Notes: generated by a model not told the origin, from the letters alone. A stretch of DNA of 64,000 bases from Campylobacterota bacterium (GCA_030152305.1 JASKOM010000004.1:62001-126000), one strand, 5' to 3'. Positions 18,729-28,075 are shown, numbered from the stretch's first letter. Made by a program: numbers and translations.

Positions 18729-19481
18729 GTGAATATTATTTTTAGCAAAGATTATAGAGGACTTGAGATCGTTTTTTCTTCAGATTCGTCGCAATATTTA
18801 TATTTAAATGCAACAAAAGTAGCTAAATATTTTAATAAAGATTTAAGCAATTGGAGACGAAATAGCGAAACTATCGTGTATATCGAAGCTTTATTAAGGT
18901 TCGTAGAATCCACGGAGCTTAAATTATCCGAAAATGAACTTTTTATAGTTGTTATTGGCAAAGGTAAAAAACAAGGAACTTGGATTCATCAAAAATTGAT
19001 TATTGCTTTTGCAAGATGGCTATCGCCAGAATTTGCCGTTTGGTGCGATATGACCATCGAAGAAATATTAACATCCAAAACTCAAACTTTTCAAAAACCG
19101 CATCTTCCTGAAATTGGAAACTCAACTCAAAAAATTATCGAACTTGATAATAATTTAACGGCAACCGAAAAGTTAATTGCAAATTTACAAAATATGAATC
19201 CAACTACACTTTATAGGCTTGATAAGTTTTATCGCAAATTTCATAACTTTTCTCCTCTCGCATATTTCGGAATCGATCTTGATTCGCAGTTCTTTTTACC
19301 AACTGAACTTGGCAAAATGATAAATAAAAGTCCAGTCGAAATTAATTTGATGATTGAACATAAAGGTTTTCAAATTCGTGAAAATGGTGTTTGGAAATTA
19401 ACAGAATCTGGTCGTGATTTTGGAATTTTGATCGTTGGTAAATATAATCAAATCAAGTGGAAAATAAAATCGATAGTTTAA
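18729..19481 (+). CDS. KilA-N domain protein
   Basis: This 250-residue protein has a GTG start with AGGAGG 8 bases upstream. Residues 1-115 fit the KilA-N DNA-binding fold: YLYLNATKVAKYFNKDLSNWRRN, then GTWIHQKLIIAFARWLSPEFAVWCDMTIEEI. The C-terminal part contains a winged-helix-like segment (PTELGKMINKSPVEINLMIEHKGFQIRENGVWKLTESG) as in phage antirepressors. KilA-N proteins are typical of phages and mobile regions. It is the last gene of the accessory island and probably a remnant or cargo of an older element. Confidence 0.8.
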   Translation: MNIIFSKDYRGLEIVFSSDSSQYLYLNATKVAKYFNKDLSNWRRNSETIVYIEALLRFVESTELKLSENELFIVVIGKGKKQGTWIHQKLIIAFARWLSPEFAVWCDMTIEEILTSKTQTFQKPHLPEIGNSTQKIIELDNNLTATEKLIANLQNMNPTTLYRLDKFYRKFHNFSPLAYFGIDLDSQFFLPTELGKMINKSPVEINLMIEHKGFQIRENGVWKLTESGRDFGILIVGKYNQIKWKIKSIV

Positions 19482-19487
19482 TCGTAG

Positions 19488-19508
19488 GGAATGGTTTTCA
19501 GCCATTCC
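19488..19508. terminator. Bidirectional terminator between KilA-N and trpG
   Basis: A 7-bp stem (GGAATGG/CCATTCC) with a 7-base loop lies between two convergent genes. It can serve both directions. Confidence 0.6.
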
Positions 19509-19524
19509 GTGAAAAATTAATTTT

Positions 19525-20094
19525 TTATAAATTTAAAAAATTGCCTAATAATTTATGTCCATGTTCGCTCATGATTGATTCTGGATGAAATTGAACACCG
19601 TAAATATCGAGTCCTTCGATTTCTAAAGCCATTATTTCACCATCATCTCCACTCCAAGCAGTCGGTTTTATATTCGATGGCAAATTGTCTTTTTTTACGA
19701 CAAGTGAATGATATCGAGTAGCTCGAAAACCATCTGGAATTTCGTTAAATATTTCTGATTCGTGATTAACTCCAACGATTTTTGAAGTTTTGCCATGCAT
19801 CATATTTTTTGCCTGAACGATTTCGCCACCAAATGCTTGAGCAATTGTTTGATGTCCGAGACAAATTCCAAGAATTTTTTTATCGTGAAATTCTCGAACG
19901 ACATCAAGACAAATTCCTGCATCATCTGGAGTTGCTGGTCCAGGTGAAATAATTATTTTTTCAGGATTCATCGCTCGAATTTCATCAATCGTTACCTCAT
20001 CGTTGCGAACGACTTTTAAATCAGCTCCAAGTTCGAGACAATATTGAACTATGTTATAAGTAAAGCTATCATAATTATCGATCATTAAAACCAT
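19525..20094 (-). CDS. trpG: Anthranilate/aminodeoxychorismate synthase glutamine amidotransferase
   Basis: This is a class I glutamine amidotransferase that supplies ammonia to a chorismate-using partner (TrpE or PabB). Seen: IDNYDSFTYNIVQYC at the N-terminus, ISPGPATPDDAG for the oxyanion region, the nucleophile Cys in GICLGHQTIAQAFGG, and the His/Glu pair in GVQFHPESIMS. Its 189 residues are the normal length. It follows valS with a 2-base gap on the same strand, so both are likely on one mRNA. No trpE or pabB is nearby, so it may serve both pathways (trpG or pabA). Confidence 0.9.
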   Translation of the reverse strand: MVLMIDNYDSFTYNIVQYCLELGADLKVVRNDEVTIDEIRAMNPEKIIISPGPATPDDAGICLDVVREFHDKKILGICLGHQTIAQAFGGEIVQAKNMMHGKTSKIVGVNHESEIFNEIPDGFRATRYHSLVVKKDNLPSNIKPTAWSGDDGEIMALEIEGLDIYGVQFHPESIMSEHGHKLLGNFLNL

Positions 20095-20096
20095 GT

Positions 20097-22730
20097 TTAT
20101 TTATTCCCCAATTTTTGCAATTTTGCTAATTCGTTCGAAACGACTGCAAACTGTTCAGATAATTTATTTAAATTCGTTCGATTTTCTTCGACTAAATTTG
20201 CTGGAGCATTTGCAACGAATTTCTCATTTTTTAACATTCCGTCAAGTTTAGAAATCTCTTTTGATAATTTATCTCGCTGTTTTGTCATTCGATCGATTAT
20301 CGGTTTAAGATCAATCGACGAAAGAGAAATCACTGATTTTAAGCCTGTTCCAATATCGCTTAAGCTATTTTCGATTTCTTGATCAGGAAAATAAACTCGT
20401 TCAACTTTTGCCAATTTCGAGACAAATTTAGCAACAAGATCTAAATCGAGACTATTTTTTATATTCGAATCAAACTGTAAAAATATCTCATCATTTTGTT
20501 TATTCGCTAAATCAACCGAAGCCTTTAATCGTCGAATCGAAATAATTCCCTCGATAATTGTCGAAAATTGATTTTCAATTTCTAAATTTCGTTCGTTAGC
20601 CGTTGGATATTTCGAAATCATGATCGATTCGCTATTTTCGAGTTCAACACCTTTTAATTCTAAACTTATCATTTCAGTAATAAATGGCATATACGGATGC
20701 AATAATTTCATCGCTTCGAGATATATTGCTCCAAGTTCATGAATAGAACTTTTTTCAGCTTTTGATAATTCGATTCCCCAGTCGCAAAATTCATTCCATA
20801 AAAATCGATAAATCGTTGTTGCACCGTCATTAAATCGATAACTATCAAGATATTCTCGTGTTTCGTTAATTGCCAAATTTAAACGACTTAACATATATTT
20901 GCCAAGATCAGTTTCGATTTTGACCTCATCCAAACCTTTAAAATTCGAGCCGTTCATTAATAAATATTTCGAAGCATTATGAATTTTATTCGTGAAATTT
21001 CTACTCCATTCAAGTTTTTCTTCACTTAATCGAATATCTCGACCTTGAACAGCAAGAACGGCAAGAGTAAATCTAAGAGCATCGGCACTATATTTTTCTA
21101 TCATATCAAGCGGATCGATAACATTTCCTCGAGATTTGCTCATTTTATTTCCATGTTCATCTCGAACAAGTGCATGTAAATAAATATCTTTAAATGGCAA
21201 TTCTCCGATAAGATGTTCGCCCATCATGATCATTCTTGCAACCCAGAAAAATAAAATATCAAATCCCGTGATTAATAACGAATTCGGATATAAATTTTTC
21301 ATGTCATCAATATTAAATAAATCGTTTTTATCTTGACCCCAACCAAGAGTCGAGAAAGGCCATAAAGCCGATGAAAACCATGTATCGAGAACATCAGGAT
21401 CTTGAACGATATTTTCTGAACCGCATTTTTCACAAACTTTTATATTTTTTGGATCAGCTGAAGCAAATTCATGCGAACAGGAATTACAAGTAAACACAGG
21501 AATTCGATGACCCCACCAAAGCTGACGAGAAATACACCAATCTCGCAATTCACTCATCCATGAATTATAACTATTAATCCAATGTGATGGATAAAATTTT
21601 GCTTCGCCATTTGTCATTTTTTTTATCGATTTTTCAGCGACCTCTTTTTTTAAAAACCACTGTTTCGAAATATAAGGCTCAACGATATTTTTACATCGAT
21701 AACAATGCCCAACTTGATGAACATGATTTTCTATTTTTTCGATTAAATTTAGCTCTTCTAATTTTTTCACGATTAAATTTCTTGCTTCTAATCTTTCAAG
21801 TCCAGCAAATTCACCGCAATAATTATTTAAAATTCCGCTTTCGTCAAAAATCGTTAAAAACTCTAAATCGTGTCTTTTGCCAACTTCATAATCATTTGGA
21901 TCATGAGCAGGTGTAACTTTAACAACACCAGTTCCAAACGAAATATCAACATGATTATCAGCAATAATTTTAACTTTTCGATTAATAATTGGCAAAATGA
22001 CATCTTTGCCGATGAGGTGTTTATATCGTTCATCATCTGGATTTATCATAACAGCAGTATCACCGAAAAAAGTTTCTGGTCGAGTTGTTGCAACAACGAT
22101 AAAATCGTTATTATTATCAGCTAAATTATATTTTATAAAATATAATTTGCCTTGATGTTCTTCGTATTCGACTTCGATATCACTTAAAGCTCCATCGTGA
22201 GTGCACCAATTAACTAAATAATTACCGCGAATTATTAAATTTTCGTCATATAATTTTTTAAAAGCAGTCGAAACAGATTTTTCAAGACCTTCGTCCATTG
22301 TGAATCGTTCTCGTTTCCAAGCTGGAGAAACTCCTAGTTTTCGCAATTGTCCAACCATTGTCGAACCGCTGAACTCTTTCCATTTCCAAACACGATTTAA
22401 AAATTCATCACGACCAAGTTGCTCTTTTGTTTTGCCTTCAGCGAGAATTTTTTTCTCAACAACATTTTGAGTCGCAATTCCTGCATGATCAGTTCCAGGT
22501 TGCCAAAGAGTTCGGAAACCAGACATTCGTTTATATCGAACAGCGATATCTTGAAGAGTAAAAGTCAGCGAATGACCAATATGAAGCGAACCCGTAACAT
22601 TTGGCGGAGGCATCATAATAGTGAAATTATCGCCATTTTGAATATTTTTATTGCCGTCAAGTTCAAAATAACCACGGTCTTCCCAAATTTTATAAAATTT
22701 ATCTTCGATTTCTCGAGGATTAAAAGCCAT
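20097..22730 (-). CDS. valS: Valyl-tRNA synthetase
   Basis: It charges tRNA-Val. Class I signatures are present: PPPNVTGSLHIGHSL (HIGH) near residue 45 and GNKMSKSRGNVIDP (KMSKS) near 530. A CP1 editing domain (TTRPETFFGDTAV; HDPNDYEVGKRHDLEF) and a C4-type cysteine cluster (CNSCSHEF...CEKCGSEN) are also visible, and a C-terminal coiled coil closes the protein. Its 877 residues match the bacterial family. It is a minus-strand gene upstream of trpG, with AGGAG before the ATG. Confidence 0.97.
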   Translation of the reverse strand: MAFNPREIEDKFYKIWEDRGYFELDGNKNIQNGDNFTIMMPPPNVTGSLHIGHSLTFTLQDIAVRYKRMSGFRTLWQPGTDHAGIATQNVVEKKILAEGKTKEQLGRDEFLNRVWKWKEFSGSTMVGQLRKLGVSPAWKRERFTMDEGLEKSVSTAFKKLYDENLIIRGNYLVNWCTHDGALSDIEVEYEEHQGKLYFIKYNLADNNNDFIVVATTRPETFFGDTAVMINPDDERYKHLIGKDVILPIINRKVKIIADNHVDISFGTGVVKVTPAHDPNDYEVGKRHDLEFLTIFDESGILNNYCGEFAGLERLEARNLIVKKLEELNLIEKIENHVHQVGHCYRCKNIVEPYISKQWFLKKEVAEKSIKKMTNGEAKFYPSHWINSYNSWMSELRDWCISRQLWWGHRIPVFTCNSCSHEFASADPKNIKVCEKCGSENIVQDPDVLDTWFSSALWPFSTLGWGQDKNDLFNIDDMKNLYPNSLLITGFDILFFWVARMIMMGEHLIGELPFKDIYLHALVRDEHGNKMSKSRGNVIDPLDMIEKYSADALRFTLAVLAVQGRDIRLSEEKLEWSRNFTNKIHNASKYLLMNGSNFKGLDEVKIETDLGKYMLSRLNLAINETREYLDSYRFNDGATTIYRFLWNEFCDWGIELSKAEKSSIHELGAIYLEAMKLLHPYMPFITEMISLELKGVELENSESIMISKYPTANERNLEIENQFSTIIEGIISIRRLKASVDLANKQNDEIFLQFDSNIKNSLDLDLVAKFVSKLAKVERVYFPDQEIENSLSDIGTGLKSVISLSSIDLKPIIDRMTKQRDKLSKEISKLDGMLKNEKFVANAPANLVEENRTNLNKLSEQFAVVSNELAKLQKLGNK

Positions 22731-22953
22731 AAATTCTCCTAAAATTTTTTAACAAAATTCTAGCTGAAAAATATAGATCAAAATATTTACTTATCAACCT
22801 AATAATTTTAACCGTGAAATATATTTATAAAACTAGTTTTATTAAATCTTTAATAAATTAAAAATAGATTTGACAAAACCGTTTTTTTTTTACAATTTGA
22901 CAGCTCGTTTTTTGACGGGTGAAATAAATTTCTTGTAATAGAAGGTTTAAAGG

Positions 22954-23360
22954 ATGTTTAATTTTATGCAAAGCAAAATAGAACTAACACCAAGATTAGC
23001 TTTAGCTGTTAGTGTGATTTACATGATAGCTGTTGATGGAAACATTGCTGATGAAGAAGTAGGTTCTTTGACAACAATGTTTGGAGGTGATTCAACAACT
23101 ATTAAGAATGCTCTCAAATACATTCAACAAAATAATGATGTAAATACAAATATTCGTAACATATCATCTGTTTTAAATGCAAAACAAAAAGAAGTAGCGA
23201 TTATAAACTTGCTTGATGTTCTTTTAGCTGATGGTAATGCTGATCAATCAGAACAACAATTATCAATATGTTCGCTAAAAGTTTTGGTTTTGATCAATCT
23301 AAATTAGAACCTCTTTATTATGTTATTGCTACAAAAAATAGCATTAGCAGTATGCGATAA
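22954..23360 (+). pseudogene. TerB-like protein, frameshifted near the end
   Basis: Residues 1-100 fit a TerB-type fold: helical, with AVDGNIADEEVGSL and LLDVLLADGNADQSEQQL, the paired acidic motif of the family. The frame then drifts into a short tail ending at 23307. A neighbouring frame gives a more convincing end (NMFAKSFGFDQSKLEPLYYVIATKN) that stops at 23360. One missing base near 23262, in TTATC, explains this. TerB domains occur in stress and defence membrane complexes. The gene lies just outside the prophage left end. Confidence 0.65.
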
Positions 23361-23666
23361 TCTGAATCTTTCTTAACTTCTCTTAAAACTTCATCGCTAG
23401 ATTTAAAAAAATATTTCTCGCTGATGAGGTTTTCCTCTTTTTAACAAACTACACAAAATACAAAAATCATAAGATCCCGAATTTATTTCTGGATGACAAA
23501 AATCTTCTTTTTTTAATTCCACAAACACATTTTTATTATTTTTTATTAACTTATTTAATTTTAATTTATTTGAAAAAGAGGCATTGAGTTATAATTCGAA
23601 AAATTCATTCCTCATATTCTGACACTTTATGAGAAATGAAAAAGATTATAGAAAGTGGTGAAATTA
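23361..23666. other. Intergenic flank of the prophage left end
   Basis: About 300 bases without a gene. It holds one GATGAGGT word at 23423-23430 that forms an imperfect inverted pair with an upstream near-copy (23385-23395), followed by a T run. This could act as the terb-like gene's terminator. Nothing else stands out; the rest is AT-rich filler up to the first base of the prophage repeat. Confidence 0.5.
23385..23438 (+). terminator. Possible terminator built on a GATGAGGT inverted pair
   Basis: The arm at 23385-23395 pairs with 23423-23433 over 11 positions with one G-T pair. A smaller GAGG/CCTC hairpin with a 4-base loop lies at the end, followed by five T residues. It sits after the terB-like gene. 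Confidence 0.4.
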
Positions 23667-23739
23667 TGTGTATAGCATAATTCAAATGTTTCAACTTTAT
23701 AGCAAAAACAAATTCAAAAGTTTCAACTCTATAACAAGC
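23667..23739 (+). repeat. Prophage left terminal inverted repeat
   Basis: It is identical over 73 bases to the reverse complement of 44576-44648. Inside are two tandem copies, 32 bases apart, of a motif of the form TTCAAA-[TA]-GTTTCAACT. This resembles the MuA-binding end sites, which also contain GTTTCA. The outer base pair is TG. Confidence 0.92.
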
Positions 23740-24023
23740 CGTTTTGTCGATATGCAAGTCGATTAAATCTCAAATTTTTAATTTTTATATTTTAAATAAT
23801 TGATTTTTTAGCAAACTTAAATATGTATAAAATTTATTTGAAATTACTTGACAAAGAACTGAACAAGACTAGACAAAATACTATACATTTTTAGACATTG
23901 AAAAATATTGAAAGCAGAAATGAGTTTATTGATTTAAAGAGGATCGGGAGGTCTTCCCGCTGTGAAGAGTTTTAGAGATTTTGTTGAAAGTTAAAGTTTT
24001 AGAGATTTTATCGTTAGATTAGG
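23740..24023. other. Inner left end of the prophage
   Basis: No gene. There is a GGGA/TCCC-centred hairpin at 23945-23959 that could end the leftward transposition operon. Just inside it is a direct repeat of AGTTTTAGAGATTTT (about 23965-24012). Further transposase sites may lie here but none matches clearly. Confidence 0.4.
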
Positions 24024-25049
24024 TTAAATACCTTTTCTATTTGCTATCTCAATAGCATGTTCGGATGTTACGGCAGAATTACTTAGACTTCTTAGGATTA
24101 AATCTTCAGTAAGTTCCATGTTTTTTTGAGTAGCTTTCATTTTTGCTTGAGACAAATATGTAACAACATCGCCAAAATATCCTTTTGTTCGTTTAAAAAG
24201 CTGTTCAATGATGACATTTGAAACATCGGCAAGACCGTAGCCATCTACAATAATTTTTTTAATAAGCTCTTTTCTTTCATTATGTGTTGGAAAGTTTTCA
24301 GGAGCTAAAAATTCATGCATAAGCTTGATCCGTCTTAAAAGTTGTCGATCGTTTTGATCTTTACCAGTTAATTTTTCCATAAGAGGTCTCGTGCCAGAGT
24401 ATATAATTGTAAAACCTCCAACATCGTTAAAAGCTCTTAAGCTCTCTAGCATTGTTTTTGTTAAACGATGTGCTTCGTCAAACACAAGAACGGTTTTTGC
24501 TTTTTTATATTTGTTGATAATGCTGTAGATTAGCTCAGAGCTATTCCCTTTTGGATCCATGTTTAATTGAACAGCCAGTTGTTGAACTAAAAATTTTAAC
24601 CCACCTTTTTCTTCTACTCGAACATATACCATATTTGGATATTTATCAAGCATATAGTTAATGCTATAAGTTTTTCCAGTTCCAGCTACACCAACCAAAA
24701 CAGCCATTTGACGATTGTCAATTGCATCTTTGATTGTTTTTACAGAAAGCAAAAAATCTTTCGACTTAACTAGATTAGGTTGAAAACTATCTTGCGGTGT
24801 CGGTCGTGATTTGATATAATTACTTTCAATAAAGCTAATAATTTTCCCAAGAGTTGGGATAGGATTTGCTCCTTTTCCATATTCTCCAGTTCCATTAAGG
24901 ACTTGTGAAATTGTTGCTGATGACACAAAGATTGAGAGGGCTATCTCATCTTGTGAAACTCCAAATTGCTCTTTTGCTGTTTTTACAAGCTCAAGAGCAT
25001 ACGATCTTAAATCGCTACCGTTGTCAAAATTGACATTTTCTTTTTTCAT
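24024..25049 (-). CDS. MuB-like transposition ATPase
   Basis: This is the AAA+ target-selection ATPase that partners the transposase. Its 341 residues start with an HTH region (GVSQDEIALSIFVSSATISQVLNGTGEYG). Then come Walker A VLVGVAGTGKTYSINYML near residue 118, Walker B TVLVFDEAHRLTKTMLESL, a sensor-like IIYSGTRPL, and an arginine-rich DRQLLRRIKLMHEF. It follows the transposase gene by 38 bases on the same strand and ends near the prophage end, opposite to the layout in Mu, where A and B read inward. Orientation aside, the assignment is secure. Confidence 0.9.
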   Translation of the reverse strand: MKKENVNFDNGSDLRSYALELVKTAKEQFGVSQDEIALSIFVSSATISQVLNGTGEYGKGANPIPTLGKIISFIESNYIKSRPTPQDSFQPNLVKSKDFLLSVKTIKDAIDNRQMAVLVGVAGTGKTYSINYMLDKYPNMVYVRVEEKGGLKFLVQQLAVQLNMDPKGNSSELIYSIINKYKKAKTVLVFDEAHRLTKTMLESLRAFNDVGGFTIIYSGTRPLMEKLTGKDQNDRQLLRRIKLMHEFLAPENFPTHNERKELIKKIIVDGYGLADVSNVIIEQLFKRTKGYFGDVVTYLSQAKMKATQKNMELTEDLILRSLSNSAVTSEHAIEIANRKGI

Positions 25050-25087
25050 TATATTCTTTCTACTAAATTTGATTAAATAAAAATTTT

Positions 25088-26881
25088 CTATGATATGAAA
25101 GCCAATATATCCGCTAGTTCTTCTTGCTCTTCTTCGTCAAATATTTTTTTGAGTCTTAAGGCTTCTGGATAATTGGCTGCAGTGTGTTTTGTTAAGTCTT
25201 GTTGGTAGAGCGGTTTCTTTGTCAGCGATTCTAACTCCTGTTTTTTCACATCTTTGATAACTTCTTTAAATTCGCTCATATGTGTTTCAGTTAAAAGTTC
25301 TTGAGTTTTTTTGATTAATTTAACTAATCCACTAGCTTTTTTATTAGCATGTTTTTTAATTTCATTAGCTTTTTCAGCACTCATTTCAACTTTTTCCGCA
25401 TTTATTGCAACAAAGAAAACTATTCCAAGCTTTTCCATTTTTTGAGTAGAAATATTCATATCTTTCTGTAGAGCTTTTAATTGTTTTTTATTTAAATGAG
25501 CTACATAGATTTGTGAAACATTTGTGTCGTCCGCAATAATAAGAACTTTTTCTCCAACTAAGTCATAAACATGATCAGAAATAAAATAGCTTTTTTGCCA
25601 AGATATTCCCTCTCGTGAGATCGTTCTAATGTCTCTATCTCCAGTAATGAGATGTAAATTCCGAACTGGTCTCAAATATGAATTGCTGTTTAACAATTCA
25701 TATTCAAAATCAGCCATTTCTTGCCATATATCATCTCCTTCAACTCTTTCAAATTTCTCTTTTCTTTGATTATATTCAGAGACGAGTTGATTTAAAATAG
25801 GTTCAAACTCCTCGATTGTTAGAAGAGTATCTTTTTCTAGGTTTGTTTTTACACCAGAGAGTCGTTCCGCTTTTGTTACAGTTGCATTTTCGATTTTTTG
25901 GCGAAGATTAATATTGTTTCCGATATAACCTTTAAGCATTTTAAATTTTGGATTATGTTGAAGATCTTTCCATACTTTTTCAACTTTTCCTTTAGCTTCA
26001 GCCTGAAAAGGTGCATGATGAACGACTGTTATTCCAGCTCTCTCACATGCATTGTCAAAACCATTTGATGAATATGCTTTGCCGTTGTCGGTAAGAATTG
26101 TGTGAGGAGCTCCACCAAAATCTTTTATAGTTTTAATTAAAAGTCTGTTTGTAGCATATTGATTTTCGCTTTTTGCAATTTGAATGGATATTTTGCCAGT
26201 AACCACATCGATCAACCCAATGAAAATTGGGCGAAATGGTTTGCCTTCTAAATCAAGCACATAAATATCTGCTTTTGTTCCGTCCAATTGCCACATCGAA
26301 ACCTTGGAAAGATCTGCATAAACACCATTGTCTAGTTCTTTTTGCAAAAAGCCGAAAACTTTTTGAGAAAAAACAGGCTGCTTACCTTTTTTAACAAGAT
26401 CTAATCCGCCTTTCCAATAGTCTCGAATCGAATTTCGATTTGTGTTTAAGAAATCATTTGCAACTTGAAGAAAGCGAGAATAAGAAATTGGCGACCCTTT
26501 TAATAGTTCTGAATAGTTGTAATAACATGTCTTAAAGCTATTGATTGCACCTTGAGCAGTCATGCTTCCCCAAACTTTTTCTTCTTCAATTTTTTTATAT
26601 CTAGCTCCGCCATGATTAGTCGAAGACAAGTTATCTTTGCCACCTTCTATAAATTTTTTAATCCATTGTCTTAATATTGTCTGAGAAAATATTTTCTCGA
26701 CAGCAGATGCAATTTTTGTATAGATGGCATTAATAGTTAAACCAAACTCTGTTGTTAATCGTAATGTTTCAAGAACTATATTAGTTTTTAAATCACCAAT
26801 ATTTGTTTTTTCATATTCTAGATTAACATATTTGTTTGTTAAATTAAAAAGTTTTCCAAAAGTTTGGAGGTCACTATTCAT
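25088..26881 (-). CDS. MuA-like DDE transposase
   Basis: This 597-residue integrase-core transposase has catalytic residues in MWQLDGTKADIY (first Asp), TILTDNGKAYSS (second Asp) and AEAKGKVEKVWKDLQ (Glu). N-terminal HTH-like DNA-binding segments precede the core. The C-terminal region (about 400-597) corresponds to the Mu domain that contacts MuB. Its start overlaps the Ner-like gene by 4 bases (ATGA). It presumably recognises the 32-base-period motif at both ends. No GATGAGGT word occurs in this gene or in MuB, unlike most of the window. Confidence 0.93.
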   Translation of the reverse strand: MNSDLQTFGKLFNLTNKYVNLEYEKTNIGDLKTNIVLETLRLTTEFGLTINAIYTKIASAVEKIFSQTILRQWIKKFIEGGKDNLSSTNHGGARYKKIEEEKVWGSMTAQGAINSFKTCYYNYSELLKGSPISYSRFLQVANDFLNTNRNSIRDYWKGGLDLVKKGKQPVFSQKVFGFLQKELDNGVYADLSKVSMWQLDGTKADIYVLDLEGKPFRPIFIGLIDVVTGKISIQIAKSENQYATNRLLIKTIKDFGGAPHTILTDNGKAYSSNGFDNACERAGITVVHHAPFQAEAKGKVEKVWKDLQHNPKFKMLKGYIGNNINLRQKIENATVTKAERLSGVKTNLEKDTLLTIEEFEPILNQLVSEYNQRKEKFERVEGDDIWQEMADFEYELLNSNSYLRPVRNLHLITGDRDIRTISREGISWQKSYFISDHVYDLVGEKVLIIADDTNVSQIYVAHLNKKQLKALQKDMNISTQKMEKLGIVFFVAINAEKVEMSAEKANEIKKHANKKASGLVKLIKKTQELLTETHMSEFKEVIKDVKKQELESLTKKPLYQQDLTKHTAANYPEALRLKKIFDEEEQEELADILAFIS

Positions 26882-27132
26882 CTATATTTTCTCCCGCCAT
26901 TATTTCTTAAAACCCATTCGCCGTCGCTTCGCATTTCAAAATATTTCAAAATTGTCTCTCTTTTCATTCCTGCTTTTAGTAATGTTTCTATTATATAATT
27001 AGAAGATCTTGTCTGTCTAAGCACAGAATATAAAGTTCCAGCTACTATTTTGTGTTTTTTTGCAAAAAGAGGAACTGATGTAAAAAGCTCGTCTCTGAAA
27101 TCTATTGTAAAAGAATTTTCTATTTTTGGCAT
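26878..27132 (-). CDS. Ner-like small DNA-binding protein
   Basis: This 84-residue basic protein is first in the leftward transposition operon. It has an HTH-like segment (VPLFAKKHKIVAGTLYSVLRQTRSSNYIIETLLKAG). In Mu-like phages a small Ner protein in this place represses the early promoter. The family is assigned by position and fold shape. It overlaps the transposase start. Confidence 0.65.
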   Translation of the reverse strand: MPKIENSFTIDFRDELFTSVPLFAKKHKIVAGTLYSVLRQTRSSNYIIETLLKAGMKRETILKYFEMRSDGEWVLRNNGGRKYR

Positions 27133-27214
27133 TTCTTTACCTTTTTGCGTTAAGATCTATTTAAGATATTTTTTTAGTAACATGTCAAACAAGCTTATTG
27201 TTAAAACAGTTGGT

Positions 27215-27243
27215 ATTATATGACAAAAATATACATTTGTCAA
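27215..27243 (-). promoter_or_regulatory. Early promoter of the ner-A-B operon with built-in operator
   Basis: On the minus strand a perfect -35 box TTGACA (27238-27243) and a perfect -10 box TATAAT (27215-27220) are separated by exactly 17 bases. A palindrome with arms TGACAAA/TTTGTCA and an 8-base centre (27221-27242) fills the spacer and overlaps the -35. A repressor bound there would block RNA polymerase. Divergent CI-like genes begin 14 bases away. Confidence 0.85.
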
Positions 27244-27256
27244 TAAATGGAGATTA

Positions 27257-27709
27257 ATGCAAAATAGCGAATTGTTTGATATTCAGATTAAGAATATTAA
27301 GAATTATTTTAGAGTGTATAACACTGTTGGGTTGGCTGATATTTTAGGTGTAAAAGCTGGAACAATCACAACTTGGAAAGGCAGGGGGCAGATACCTAAC
27401 AAGAATCTTCACAAACTTGAAGCTGAAAATAGTCTTCCATTTGGATACTTCAATTTGAGTTCAAATATAGACAATAATGCTCAAAAGACATATGGTATTA
27501 AATCTAATGTTGCATTTGTTAATAATGGACATCAAGTCCAAAATAACAATAAAAATGAAAATACCCGCATTGTTAATAATATTGAAGAAGAGCCTTCTTA
27601 TAAAGATTTGGAGTTGGAAATAGGAGGGTTACTGAAATATGCACCTCATCGTTTTTTAATGGAAATCAAAGAAAAGCTATTAAAAATAAAAGAGATTACA
27701 GATTCATGA
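27257..27709 (+). CDS. CI-like repressor, first of a tandem pair
   Basis: This 150-residue protein has an N-terminal phage CI-type HTH: YNTVGLADILGVKAGTITTWKGRGQIPNKNLHKLE, about residues 18-55. The middle is Asn-rich and may be a flexible linker. The C-terminal segment (LEIGGLLKYAPHRFLMEIKEKLLKI) resembles that of the next gene. There is no S24 peptidase domain, so it would not self-cleave in the LexA way. It lies divergently from ner-A-B beside the operator and probably maintains lysogeny. Confidence 0.75.
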   Translation: MQNSELFDIQIKNIKNYFRVYNTVGLADILGVKAGTITTWKGRGQIPNKNLHKLEAENSLPFGYFNLSSNIDNNAQKTYGIKSNVAFVNNGHQVQNNNKNENTRIVNNIEEEPSYKDLELEIGGLLKYAPHRFLMEIKEKLLKIKEITDS

Positions 27710-28074
27710 GAGTCAATATGGATAGTTCTATGCTAAATGAGATTTTTGAAAGATTAAAAATATATTTTAATGTCAAAACAAATAAAGAATTAGCTGTAGC
27801 AATGAGACAAAATGAAAGCACTTTGAATACTTGGAAAAATAGAAATTCTATACCATATGAAAAACTATTTGAAATATCGCAAAGGGAGCATTTAAGCTTA
27901 GATTGGATTTTAACAGGTGTTAAAAGCGATAATAATGTTCAGCACAACAAAGAACTTGAAAGCAGTCCTTTAAAGCAAGAAATATTATTATTAATGGAGT
28001 ATGCTCCTGAAAAAATGCTTTTAAAAATACGAGACAGATTAAACGAAATTAAGAAAATCACAGAGGGAATATAA
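27706..28074 (+). CDS. CI-like repressor, second of a tandem pair
   Basis: This 122-residue protein starts in an ATGA overlap with the upstream gene. Its HTH (NVKTNKELAVAMRQNESTLNTWKNRNSIPYEKLFEI) belongs to the same phage CI family. LSLDWILTG follows, typical of CI repressors. The C-terminus repeats the pattern LLMEYAPEKMLLKIRDRL. The pair may form a heteromer, or one may modulate the other. Confidence 0.75.
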   Translation: MRVNMDSSMLNEIFERLKIYFNVKTNKELAVAMRQNESTLNTWKNRNSIPYEKLFEISQREHLSLDWILTGVKSDNNVQHNKELESSPLKQEILLLMEYAPEKMLLKIRDRLNEIKKITEGI

Positions 28075-28075
28075 C

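Noticed and set aside
23662-23671. 5-bp target site duplication at the prophage ends
   Set aside because: Neither choice of end point (TG at 23667 or at 23669) gives equal 5-base flanks on both sides.
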